Below are positions 1-5,592 of a DNA stretch of 5,837 nt, piece by piece. Within the stretch, counting starts at the first letter, position 1; each line of letters opens with the position of its first letter. The notes beneath the pieces were generated by a model, which saw nothing but the letters and a program-made list of their open reading frames with translations, made no database searches and had not been told where the DNA came from. The position numbers and the translations under genes were made by a program. This DNA comes from Planctomycetota bacterium (GTDB taxonomy: Bacteria > Planctomycetota > MHYJ01 > JACPRB01), in contig JACQFK010000196.1 in NCBI GenBank assembly GCA_016200125.1, positions 1-5,837 of the forward strand. Reading direction: 5' to 3'.

Positions 1-652
1 GGCCGTTGCCGGTGATCAGCACGCAGTTGTGCTTCTTCCAGAACTTGTCCTCGGACAGGCGGTTGAACTGCGTCGCCTTCTCGATGAGGAGGATGAAGTC
101 GGCGCTGCACTTCTTGATCCGGATCCCGGGCTCCTCGACGATGGAGGGCACCGTGTGGCCGGCCTTGCCGGCGCGGGTGCAGTCGATGGTGTCGCCGTTG
201 TCGACGAGCGTGACGTTGCCCACGATGGAGCCGCGGCCCTCGGCCGCGACGTGCAGCTCCTCGCGCAGCGCCTCCAGGGTCACCTCGAGGTCCTCGATGA
301 TCGGATCGCTCTCGTCCTGGCCGTCGAAGGTGTTCTCGTTGGAATCCTTCAGCGTGTGCTTGGTCCGGTAGTAGATTTCGCGGAGCGAGGTGGTCAGGTC
401 CGCCCGCTGGAGCTCCGCGAGGGCGTCGCCCACCAGCATGGTCTGCATGAACTTGCGGGCCATGCCCAGGTTGAAGAAGGAGCGCCCCGTGGTGGCGCTC
501 TTCATCATGATCAGGCGCTTCTTGACGTTGAACTCGACGTTCGAGAGCGCGCGGACGGGGATCTGGAACTCCGGATCCTTCCTCTTCTTCGCGGACTCGA
601 TGACGACGTCGGCGAGACCGATCAGGCGGTCTTCAACGCTTTCCTTTGCCAT
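1..652 (-). CDS. top6A: DNA topoisomerase VI subunit A, N-terminal part (cut by window edge)
   Basis: This is the DNA-cleaving subunit of a type IIB topoisomerase (Spo11/Top6A family), which makes the double-strand break through a tyrosine and works as an A2B2 complex with Top6B in the nucleoid. The 217 codons present run from an ATG at 652 to the window edge; about 150 C-terminal residues are expected to be missing, since the family is usually about 360-390 aa. A winged-helix (CAP-like) domain holds SLREIYYR at residues 89-96. By family alignment the second tyrosine of the YY pair (Tyr95) should be the catalytic one. The Toprim domain begins at FILLIEKAT (residues 186-194) with metal-binding Glu191, and the fragment ends at VLITGNG just before the expected Toprim aspartate. 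The start is supported by AAGGAG at 660-665, 7 nt upstream and inside the 3' end of top6B. The 20-bp overlap with top6B implies translational coupling. Confidence 0.95.
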   Translation of the reverse strand, partial: MAKESVEDRLIGLADVVIESAKKRKDPEFQIPVRALSNVEFNVKKRLIMMKSATTGRSFFNLGMARKFMQTMLVGDALAELQRADLTTSLREIYYRTKHTLKDSNENTFDGQDESDPIIEDLEVTLEALREELHVAAEGRGSIVGNVTLVDNGDTIDCTRAGKAGHTVPSIVEEPGIRIKKCSADFILLIEKATQFNRLSEDKFWKKHNCVLITGNG

Positions 653-2702
653 GACCCTTCTCCTTTTTCGCCGGCTTCTTCTCGACGGCGGCTTTGGCCC
701 GCTTCGTGCCCTTGTCCTCGACCGGCGCCGCGGCTTCGGCGGCCGGGGCCGCGGGCGCCTGGGGCACCGCGCCCTGGGCGCCTTCCGGCGTGATGATGAT
801 GGTCGACTCTCCGGCGGGCTCCTCCTGCTTGTCCTTCTTCTTGAGGATCTCGTCGGTCTTGTCGCCGCCCGTGACCTCCTTGGCGATCTTCGTGAGCCGC
901 TTCTTCAGGTCCTCGGCGTCGAGCCTGCCCTTCTTCAGGCGCTTGCAGGCCTCGGCGACCTCTTCGATATAGGCCTCGAAGACGTCGCGGCGCTTGAGCT
1001 CGAGGGCCGCGCGCTCCCGCTTCCGGATGAACCCGGAGAGGCGCCGCCCCGCCTCGTTGAGCGCGAGGCGGATCTCCTTGCGGATCTCGTCGTAGTCGGC
1101 GACGGCCTCCTTGGACTCGCTGGTGAAGGGCACCCAGACCGACGCCATGTGGACGAAGATCACGATCGGGCCCTGGGGCAGCGCGCCGCGCGGCTGCGTG
1201 AGGCCGTAGTTTCGCCAGGAGGTCTCGATCACCGACTTGGTGACCGCGCAGGCGCCCGGCTGGTAGAGGAGCGGCACGCGGTTGGCGAACCGCATGACGC
1301 GGGCCATCTGGACCTCGCTCTCCCCTTCCTTTTCCTCGCCCTCGGCGAGGGGGACCGCCTCCTCCTGCTCCGCCATGCTCTGCTGCATCCCGGCCTGGCC
1401 GGTGCCGAAGGCGAGGCCGACCTCGATCGCGAAGGGGTTGCCGCGGTAGACGGCGGGGCGGCGGCTCACCGCCGTGTAGAAGTCGCCCTTGATCTGCTTG
1501 TAGAGGCCCGCGAGGATCGCCTTCTCGCCGATGGGCGAGAGGCAGTCCGTGGGCGGGTTCATGAGCGGCGTCTGCTGGATCGCCTTGTAGAGCTTCTCCG
1601 CCGTGTCGCCGTGGACCTTGCGGACGAGGGCCTTGGGGTCGAGCCCCGCCTTCTTGCAGATCTCCGCCGCGGTGGCGGGGGAGACGCGGGAGAAGTCGCT
1701 CGAGAGGAAGCCGCCCACCCAGTGGCTCTTGGTGTCCTGGAGCATCTTCATCAGGACACCGAGCTCGATGCCGTAGGGATGCGGCTTGATCTCGCGCGGC
1801 GCCGCGGGGAGCTCGGCGACCATCCGCTCGAAGACGGTCCGCTGCCCCTCGGGATTGACGTAGATGATCTTCGCGTGCGGGTTGGCGACCGAGGTCTGCT
1901 CCAGGAACTCGTCGACCGAGGTGCGGCCCTTCTGGTAGCGGCCCTCGAGCTCGATCGCGACGCGGGTCCCGGTGTGCGCGGCCTCCCAGTCCGTGGCCTC
2001 GCGGTTGGCGAGGACGCGGGGCTCGTTCTTCGCGGTGTCGATCGTGATCTCGACGTAGCGCGCCGGCTTCTTCTCGTTGAACTTGGAAGTCACGCGGACG
2101 GGCTTGCCGGTGGTGAGCTGGCCGTAGAGGCCCGCGGCGGAGATGCCGATGCCCTGCTGGCCGCGGCTCATGCGCAGGCGGTGGAACTTGGAGCCGTAGA
2201 GCAGCTTGGCGAAGATGCGGCCGATCTGTTCGGGGACGATGCCCGGGCCGTTGTCCGTGACGGAGACGATGAAGCGCTCCGCCTGGGCGGCGGAGGGGGT
2301 TTTCGGCCCCTCGACGGCGGGCTTGTCGCCCTCCTTGGCGTCGGCCTTGGGCGCCGGCTTGCCCTCCGCAGCCTTGGCGGAGGAGGGCTTGTCCTCGGGC
2401 TTGGGCTCGGCGTGCTTGAGGCCGTTGGCGACCGTGATCTTGACCTCGATCTCGGGGAGGATGCGGGCCTCCTCGCAGGCGTCGAGGGAGTTGTCGACGG
2501 CTTCCTTGACGGCCGTGAGGAGGGCCTTGCGGGGGCTGTCGAAGCCCAGGAGGTGGCGGTTTTTGGCGAAGAACTCCGAGACGGAGATCTCGCGCTGCTT
2601 CTTGGCCATGTCCTCCGCGCTGACGCGGTGGACGACGGCCTGCTTGACCTTTTTCAACTCGGGAGCCGGGACTTCCTTCCTGGCTGGAGACGTACCGCCC
2701 AT
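633..2702 (-). CDS. top6B: DNA topoisomerase VI subunit B (GHKL ATPase), with low-complexity insertions
   Basis: This is the ATPase and strand-capture subunit of topoisomerase VI; ATP-driven dimerisation of B gates DNA passage through the break made by A. With the ATG at 2702 it is 689 aa, well above the roughly 530 aa usual in archaea. Visible in order: GHKL ATPase motifs KEAVDNSLDA (66-75; Glu67 general base, Asn71 Mg/ATP), DNGPGI (150-155) and GQQGIG (181-186); an H2TH-like region (about 338-395); and a transducer domain with PQGPIVIFVHMASVWVPF (509-526) and probable switch lysine Lys531. Extra length comes from a Lys/Pro/Ala/Glu stretch (about 97-141) between two ATPase strands, an acidic insert (about 437-466), and a Pro/Ala- then Lys-rich tail (about 621-689). 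An in-frame TTG at 2753 would add 17 residues, but AAGGAGG at 2711-2717, 8 nt before the ATG at 2702, decides for the shorter form. It is the first gene of the operon. Confidence 0.95.
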   Translation of the reverse strand: MGGTSPARKEVPAPELKKVKQAVVHRVSAEDMAKKQREISVSEFFAKNRHLLGFDSPRKALLTAVKEAVDNSLDACEEARILPEIEVKITVANGLKHAEPKPEDKPSSAKAAEGKPAPKADAKEGDKPAVEGPKTPSAAQAERFIVSVTDNGPGIVPEQIGRIFAKLLYGSKFHRLRMSRGQQGIGISAAGLYGQLTTGKPVRVTSKFNEKKPARYVEITIDTAKNEPRVLANREATDWEAAHTGTRVAIELEGRYQKGRTSVDEFLEQTSVANPHAKIIYVNPEGQRTVFERMVAELPAAPREIKPHPYGIELGVLMKMLQDTKSHWVGGFLSSDFSRVSPATAAEICKKAGLDPKALVRKVHGDTAEKLYKAIQQTPLMNPPTDCLSPIGEKAILAGLYKQIKGDFYTAVSRRPAVYRGNPFAIEVGLAFGTGQAGMQQSMAEQEEAVPLAEGEEKEGESEVQMARVMRFANRVPLLYQPGACAVTKSVIETSWRNYGLTQPRGALPQGPIVIFVHMASVWVPFTSESKEAVADYDEIRKEIRLALNEAGRRLSGFIRKRERAALELKRRDVFEAYIEEVAEACKRLKKGRLDAEDLKKRLTKIAKEVTGGDKTDEILKKKDKQEEPAGESTIIITPEGAQGAVPQAPAAPAAEAAAPVEDKGTKRAKAAVEKKPAKKEKGHGKGKR
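660..665 (-). promoter_or_regulatory. Ribosome binding site of top6A inside top6B
   Basis: AAGGAG on the minus strand lies 7 nt before the top6A ATG. It falls within the last codons of top6B, so the Lys/Gly-rich end of subunit B also encodes the translation signal of subunit A. This fixes the A start and supports coupled synthesis of the two subunits. Confidence 0.8.
2361..2388. repeat. Imperfect palindrome inside top6B (possible inserted repeat element)
   Basis: CCTCCGC (2363-2369) and GCGGAGG (2377-2383) form a perfect 7-bp inverted repeat around a 7-nt loop, with further partial symmetry outside it (GCCCTCC on the left, GGAGGGC on the right). It encodes PSSAKAAEG, within the low-complexity insert that interrupts the ATPase domain of Top6B. 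I recall similar short palindromes giving PSSAKA-EG-like peptides in drafts of other uncultured bacteria, which would make this a copy of a dispersed element; that is recollection, not a search result. A chance symmetry in a GC-rich Lys/Ala/Pro-coding stretch is the alternative. Confidence 0.45.
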
Positions 2703-2710
2703 GGATTCCC

Positions 2711-2717
2711 CCTCCTT
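2711..2717 (-). promoter_or_regulatory. Ribosome binding site of top6B (decides the start)
   Basis: A full AAGGAGG lies 8 nt before the ATG at 2702 on the minus strand. It falls downstream of the alternative in-frame TTG at 2753, so the longer 706-residue version of Top6B is unlikely to be the main product. Confidence 0.85.
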
Positions 2718-2812
2718 CCGTGGCAGAGCGCGCTTGGGTGGCTTCTGCTTCAAATGGGCCTCAATTTGTGCCTGGAGGCCTGCCTGTTTCGGCGTGCCCC
2801 CTCTCCGCCGGG

Positions 2813-2840
2813 ATTATACCCACTGGTTGGAAAAAGGCAA
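2813..2840 (-). promoter_or_regulatory. Sigma70-type promoter of the top6B-top6A operon
   Basis: On the minus strand a TTGCCT -35 element (2835-2840, 4 of 6 consensus bases) is separated by 16 nt from a perfect TATAAT -10 (2813-2818). Transcription should begin near 2806, giving a leader of about 100 nt before the top6B ATG. That leader contains a modest 6-bp stem (2757-2762 with 2775-2780), but I recognise no known riboswitch in it. The AT-rich boxes stand out from the GC-rich surroundings. Confidence 0.7.
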
Positions 2841-2853
2841 GTCCGCGCCCGGA

Positions 2854-2870
2854 ATGCATTTCATATGCAT
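2854..2870. promoter_or_regulatory. Paired ATGCAT palindromes, candidate operator between divergent promoters
   Basis: ATGCATTTCATATGCAT holds two copies of the palindrome ATGCAT whose centres are 11 bp apart, about one helical turn. It sits upstream of both divergent promoters: 14 bp beyond the topoisomerase -35 box and just against the weak -35 region of the response-regulator promoter. Such placement suits a dimeric DNA-binding protein acting on both genes, the divergent regulator being the obvious candidate. The binding role is inference from symmetry and position only. Confidence 0.4.
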
Positions 2871-2898
2871 AGTAACGCGCACCTTTTCGGGGTATACT
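2870..2898 (+). promoter_or_regulatory. Probable promoter of the response-regulator gene
   Basis: TATACT at 2893-2898 is a good -10 box. The -35 position at 17-nt spacing reads TAGTAA (2870-2875), a poor match, so the promoter may be weak or need an activator. A start near 2905 would leave a leader of about 20 nt, enough for the GGAGAG ribosome binding site at 2914-2919. Confidence 0.5.
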
Positions 2899-2925
2899 TT
2901 CAGCAGGCGACTTGGAGAGCCCCGC

Positions 2926-3543
2926 ATGGACGACGGCAAGAAGACCCACACCCTTCCCGAGGCCGCCCGGCTCGCCGGCGTCTCCGAGGACGAGCTGCGC
3001 TGCGCCATCAAGGACGGCCTCCTCCAGGCCAGCTTCCTCCAGAACACCGGCGAATACCACCTGTCCAACGCCGAGCTCGACCTCTACCTGCGCCGTTCCC
3101 GCAACACCCCGCTCAACACCGGCCTGCGCAAGCGCCGCGTGCTGATCATCGACGACGAGATCAACTTCGCCAACATCATGAAGCTGGAGCTCGAACGCGA
3201 CCCCCGCATCGAAGCCAAGTTCGCCACCTGGGGCCGCGACGGCGTGATGATGGCCGAAAGCTACAAGCCCGACCTCTGCCTGATCGACTTCATGCTCCCC
3301 GACATCACGGGCGACGACGTGCTCGCCGCCATCCAGACGCAGCGCGACCGCCGCATGAAAATGGTGGTCTACTCCGCGCACACGCGCGACGCGATCAAGC
3401 AGCACCCCAACCTCGAGGCGAGGCTCCTGGAGCTGGGCGCCGACGAGTTCCTCTCGAAGGGCGCCGGCATGCGCGCCCTCATCGCGAAGGTGTTCGAGCT
3501 GCTGGGGCTGGAGAACACGACACGGATCATGCGGCGCGTGTAG
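2926..3543 (+). CDS. Response regulator with N-terminal excisionase/MerR-like HTH and C-terminal receiver domain
   Basis: This 205-aa protein probably takes phosphate from a histidine kinase not seen in this window and uses it to control DNA binding. Residues 8-57 (HTLPEAARLAGVSEDELR onward, ending in LDLYLRR) look like the excisionase/MerR-type helix-turn-helix: a recognition helix followed by a short wing and a YHLSNAELDLYL helix. Residues 70-193 are a receiver domain with acidic pocket Asp76-Asp77, phospho-acceptor Asp121 in LCLIDFMLP, switch Ser150 in VVYSAHT, and conserved Lys178 in FLSKG. All key receiver residues are present, so it should be phosphorylatable. The order is the reverse of the usual receiver-then-HTH layout. 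The ATG at 2926 follows GGAGAG by 6 nt. It is transcribed away from the topoisomerase VI operon across a shared 223-bp region, so it may regulate that operon or itself; this is inference. The gene name is unknown. Confidence 0.88.
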   Translation: MDDGKKTHTLPEAARLAGVSEDELRCAIKDGLLQASFLQNTGEYHLSNAELDLYLRRSRNTPLNTGLRKRRVLIIDDEINFANIMKLELERDPRIEAKFATWGRDGVMMAESYKPDLCLIDFMLPDITGDDVLAAIQTQRDRRMKMVVYSAHTRDAIKQHPNLEARLLELGADEFLSKGAGMRALIAKVFELLGLENTTRIMRRV

Positions 3544-3552
3544 GGGGCGGAG

Positions 3553-5082
3553 CTACTTCGTCGCGACGATCTTGCCCGTCATCTTCGCGAGCTTGATCAG
3601 GGCCTGCGCGTAGGCGCGGGCGCTCGCCTCGACGACGTTCACGCTCGACGCCCGGCCCTCGGCCTTGAGGGTCTCGTGCTCCACGGTCACGCGCACCTCG
3701 CCCACGGCGTCCTTGCCGGCCGAGACCGCCTTCACCGTGTAGTCGAGCAGCTTGCCCGTCATCGCGCAGGCCTGGTCGATCGCCTTGCAGGCCGCCTCGA
3801 TCGGGCCGTAGGCCCAGGCGGAGCGGATGACCGTCTCCTCGTAGACCTTCATCGTCACCGTGGCGTGGGAGACGATGTCCGTGCCGCTGGTGAACTGGAG
3901 GTGCTCCAGGATGAAGGGCCCGGCGTGGGCCGCCTCGCCCCTGACGCCGGCGAGCTGGCGGATGTCGTCGTCCGTCACGTTCTTGACGCGGTCGCAGAGC
4001 TCCTTGAACTTCAGGAAGGCCGCCTCGAAGGAGGCCTCGTCCAGGTCGACGTCGAGGTCCACCAGCTTGCGCCGGAAGGCGTGGCGCCCGGAGTGCTTGC
4101 CCAGGTGGAGCCGGCTGTTGGCGCCGACCGACTCGGGCCGGAGGATCTCGTAGGTCTCCTGCTTGGCCATCACGCCGTGCTGGTGGATGCCGCTTTCGTG
4201 GGCGAAGGCGTTCGAGCCCACCACCGCCTTGTTGGGCTGGACGGGGACGCCGGTGATCTCGACCAGCATGGAGCTCGTGGGGATGATCTCCTCGGTGCGC
4301 ACGCCCGTGTCGTCGTCGAAGTCCGCCTGGCGGTGCTTGAGCGCCATCACGATCTCCTCGAGCGCGGCGTTGCCCGCCCGCTCGCCGATCCCGTTGACGG
4401 TGCACTCGACCTGCCCGGCGCCCGCGCGGATCGCCTCGAGCGAGTTGGCGACCGCGAGGCCGAGGTCATTGTGGCAGTGGACGGAGATGACGATGCCGGA
4501 GGCGCCCGGCACCCGGGTCAGGACGTCCTTGATGATCGCGGAGTACTCCCAGGGGACCGTGTGCCCCACCGTGTCCGGCAGGTTCACCGTCGTCGCGCCG
4601 GCCTTGATCACCGCCTCGACGACGCGGCAGAGGTAGTCGCGGTCGCTCCGCGTGGCGTCCTCGGCGGAGAACTCGACGTCGTCCGTGTACTTGCGCGCCC
4701 GCTTGATCGCGGCGACGGCGGTCTCGACCACCTCGTCGCGGGTCATCTTGAGCTTGTGCTGGAGGTGGAGGTCGCTCGTCGCGATGAAGGTGTGGATGCG
4801 CGCGCGCTGGGCGCCCTTGAAGGCCTCGCCCGCGCGGTCGATGTCCTGGTACTTGGTCCGGCAGAGGGCGGCGACCGAGGAGCGGCCGTTCACGGCCTTG
4901 GCGACCTGGCGCACGGCCTCGAAGTCGTCGTTGGAGGCGATCGGGAAGCCGGCTTCGATGACGTCGACGCCCAGCTGCGAGATCTGCTCGGCGAGGGAGA
5001 CCTTCTCGGCGACGTTCATCGAGAAGCCGGGCGACTGCTCGCCGTCGCGCAGGGTCGTATCGAAGACGATGATTTTCCGCAT
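3553..5082 (-). CDS. leuA: 2-isopropylmalate synthase (LeuA)
   Basis: It catalyses the first committed step of leucine biosynthesis in the cytoplasm: acetyl-CoA plus 2-oxoisovalerate gives 2-isopropylmalate. At 509 aa it is full length for the bacterial enzyme. The TIM-barrel HMGL-like domain opens with FDTTLRDGEQSPG (7-19; Arg12 and metal ligand Asp13), and has GFPIASNDDFEAV (45-57), VHCHNDLG (201-208; metal ligands His202 and His204) and GERAGNAALEE (233-243; Asn238). HESGIHQHG (295-303) follows, then a C-terminal LeuA dimer/regulatory domain (about 385-509) ending with a GRASSVNVVEASARAY motif, the region where leucine normally gives feedback inhibition. The motif set favours isopropylmalate synthase over citramalate or homocitrate synthase. 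The ATG at 5082 follows GAGGA (5088-5092) by 5 nt. It ends 9 bp from the convergent response-regulator gene with no clear terminator between. A leucine-rich leader peptide lies 59 bp upstream. No other leu genes are in the window. Confidence 0.96.
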   Translation of the reverse strand: MRKIIVFDTTLRDGEQSPGFSMNVAEKVSLAEQISQLGVDVIEAGFPIASNDDFEAVRQVAKAVNGRSSVAALCRTKYQDIDRAGEAFKGAQRARIHTFIATSDLHLQHKLKMTRDEVVETAVAAIKRARKYTDDVEFSAEDATRSDRDYLCRVVEAVIKAGATTVNLPDTVGHTVPWEYSAIIKDVLTRVPGASGIVISVHCHNDLGLAVANSLEAIRAGAGQVECTVNGIGERAGNAALEEIVMALKHRQADFDDDTGVRTEEIIPTSSMLVEITGVPVQPNKAVVGSNAFAHESGIHQHGVMAKQETYEILRPESVGANSRLHLGKHSGRHAFRRKLVDLDVDLDEASFEAAFLKFKELCDRVKNVTDDDIRQLAGVRGEAAHAGPFILEHLQFTSGTDIVSHATVTMKVYEETVIRSAWAYGPIEAACKAIDQACAMTGKLLDYTVKAVSAGKDAVGEVRVTVEHETLKAEGRASSVNVVEASARAYAQALIKLAKMTGKIVATK

Positions 5083-5122
5083 GACAGTCCTCAGAGTTTA
5101 TACGGGCTCGCGGGCTTGTCGG

Positions 5123-5154
5123 GGGGAACCGGCTAGAGACTCTAGCGGTTCCCC
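5123..5154 (-). promoter_or_regulatory. Long hairpin in the leuA leader (attenuator candidate)
   Basis: On the minus strand GGGGAACCGCTAGAG pairs with CTCTAGCCGGTTCCCC, giving 15 bp with one bulged base and a very small loop. The 5' arm contains the last codons and the stop codon of the leader peptide, so a ribosome finishing the peptide would block the stem while one stalled on the leucine codons would let it form. No U-run follows (the next bases are CCGACAAG), so it is not a standard intrinsic terminator for rpmA. It lies about 40 nt before the leuA ATG. Confidence 0.65.
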
Positions 5155-5201
5155 TTCGTAAGGAGCAGCGCGAGGCCCAGGTTCTCCGACGTCCTCATCA
5201 T
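5142..5201 (-). CDS. Leucine-rich leader peptide of leuA
   Basis: This 19-residue frame reads MMRTSENLGLALLLTKGNR then TAG. Five of residues 8-14 are leucine (codons CTG, CTC, CTG, CTC, CTT), and the gene directly downstream makes the first enzyme of leucine synthesis. Leader peptides rich in the end-product amino acid that control transcription or translation through ribosome stalling are well known for leu, trp and his operons. The stop codon lies inside the 5' arm of a strong hairpin, as the mechanism requires. Two consecutive ATGs can serve as start: GAGAG (5206-5210) is 7 nt from the second, and GGAAGGA (5215-5221) is 13 nt from the first. It begins 22 bp after the rpmA stop, so it is either read through from the rpmA promoter or has a promoter inside rpmA that I could not identify. 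It is probably regulatory only, with no function for the peptide itself. Confidence 0.72.
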   Translation of the reverse strand: MMRTSENLGLALLLTKGNR

Positions 5202-5223
5202 GGGTCTCTCGCGATCCTTCCAA

Positions 5224-5553
5224 CTACGATTTCTTGGCGGGAGCGGGCGTGGGGGCGGGTTTCGCGGGCGCCGCCTTGGGCGCCGCGGCCACGGGAGCCG
5301 CCGGGGCGGCGGCGCCGGGATAGACGCTGATGCGCCGGCCCGACTCGAACTTGACCTTGCCGTCGACCAGGCTGAAGAGCGTGAAATCGCGGCCGGTCCC
5401 CACGTTGCGGTTCTCGACCCAGCGGGCGCCGCGCTGCCGGACGATGATGCCGCCCGCGCGGATCGACTGGCCGTCGCCGACCTTGATGCCGAGCCGCTTG
5501 GACTTGGAGTCGCGGCCGTTCTTGGACGAGCCGCCGCCTTTCTTATGTGCCAT
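5224..5553 (-). CDS. rpmA: 50S ribosomal protein L27 (bL27) with extended Ala/Pro/Lys tail
   Basis: bL27 belongs to the large ribosomal subunit; its N-terminal tail reaches towards the peptidyl-transferase centre and helps position tRNA. The start [20 protein letters not shown] is the classic family signature, with no cleavable N-terminal extension, followed by [20 protein letters not shown] and [14 protein letters not shown]. The conserved part ends near residue 80. The remaining 29 residues are almost only Ala, Pro and Lys, making 109 aa against the usual 85 or so. An in-frame TTG at 5592 would add 13 residues, but that codon is part of the -35 box and the family signature begins at the ATG (5553). 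No Shine-Dalgarno sequence precedes this ATG; the upstream bases are pyrimidine-rich. Neither rplU nor obgE, the usual neighbours, is next to it here. Confidence 0.96.
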   Translation of the reverse strand: MAHKKGGGSSKNGRDSKSKRLGIKVGDGQSIRAGGIIVRQRGARWVENRNVGTGRDFTLFSLVDGKVKFESGRRISVYPGAAAPAAPVAAAPKAAPAKPAPTPAPAKKS

Positions 5554-5563
5554 AGGAAGGGAG

Positions 5564-5592
5564 ATTATAGGGAGGCCCTCCCGGGAGGTCAA
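5564..5592 (-). promoter_or_regulatory. Near-consensus promoter of rpmA, almost abutting the ATG
   Basis: On the minus strand TTGACC (5587-5592, 5 of 6 consensus bases) is followed after exactly 17 nt by a perfect TATAAT (5564-5569). Only 10 nt, all pyrimidines, separate the -10 box from the rpmA ATG. Transcription would therefore begin within about 4 nt of, or at, the start codon, giving a leaderless or nearly leaderless mRNA, in line with the missing ribosome binding site. The spacer contains the palindrome CCCGGG. Confidence 0.8.

Noticed and set aside
2703..2753. Longer Top6B from the TTG at 2753
   Set aside because: A full AAGGAGG with 8-nt spacing precedes the ATG at 2702, and the added 17 residues carry no family signature.
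390..3596. Very long plus-strand open frame (1068 codons) opposite top6B
   Set aside because: It is an antisense shadow of a GC-rich gene: composition is Leu/Gly/Arg/Asp-rich with no recognisable domain, while the minus strand encodes a complete topoisomerase VI B subunit.
5097..5102. TATAAA on the minus strand as a leuA -10 box
   Set aside because: No acceptable -35 box lies at 16-18 nt, and a start point there would fall at or within the leuA Shine-Dalgarno sequence.
3676..5136. Plus-strand 486-codon frame opposite leuA
   Set aside because: It is a shadow frame rich in Asp, His, Arg and Val without domain signatures; the minus strand has all LeuA motifs.
5123..5160. T-box riboswitch for leuA, because the minus strand has GGGGAACCGC resembling the T-box GGNACCGC core
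   Set aside because: Only about 70 nt separate this motif from the rpmA stop codon, too little for the stem I specifier region, and the leader-peptide frame explains the segment better.
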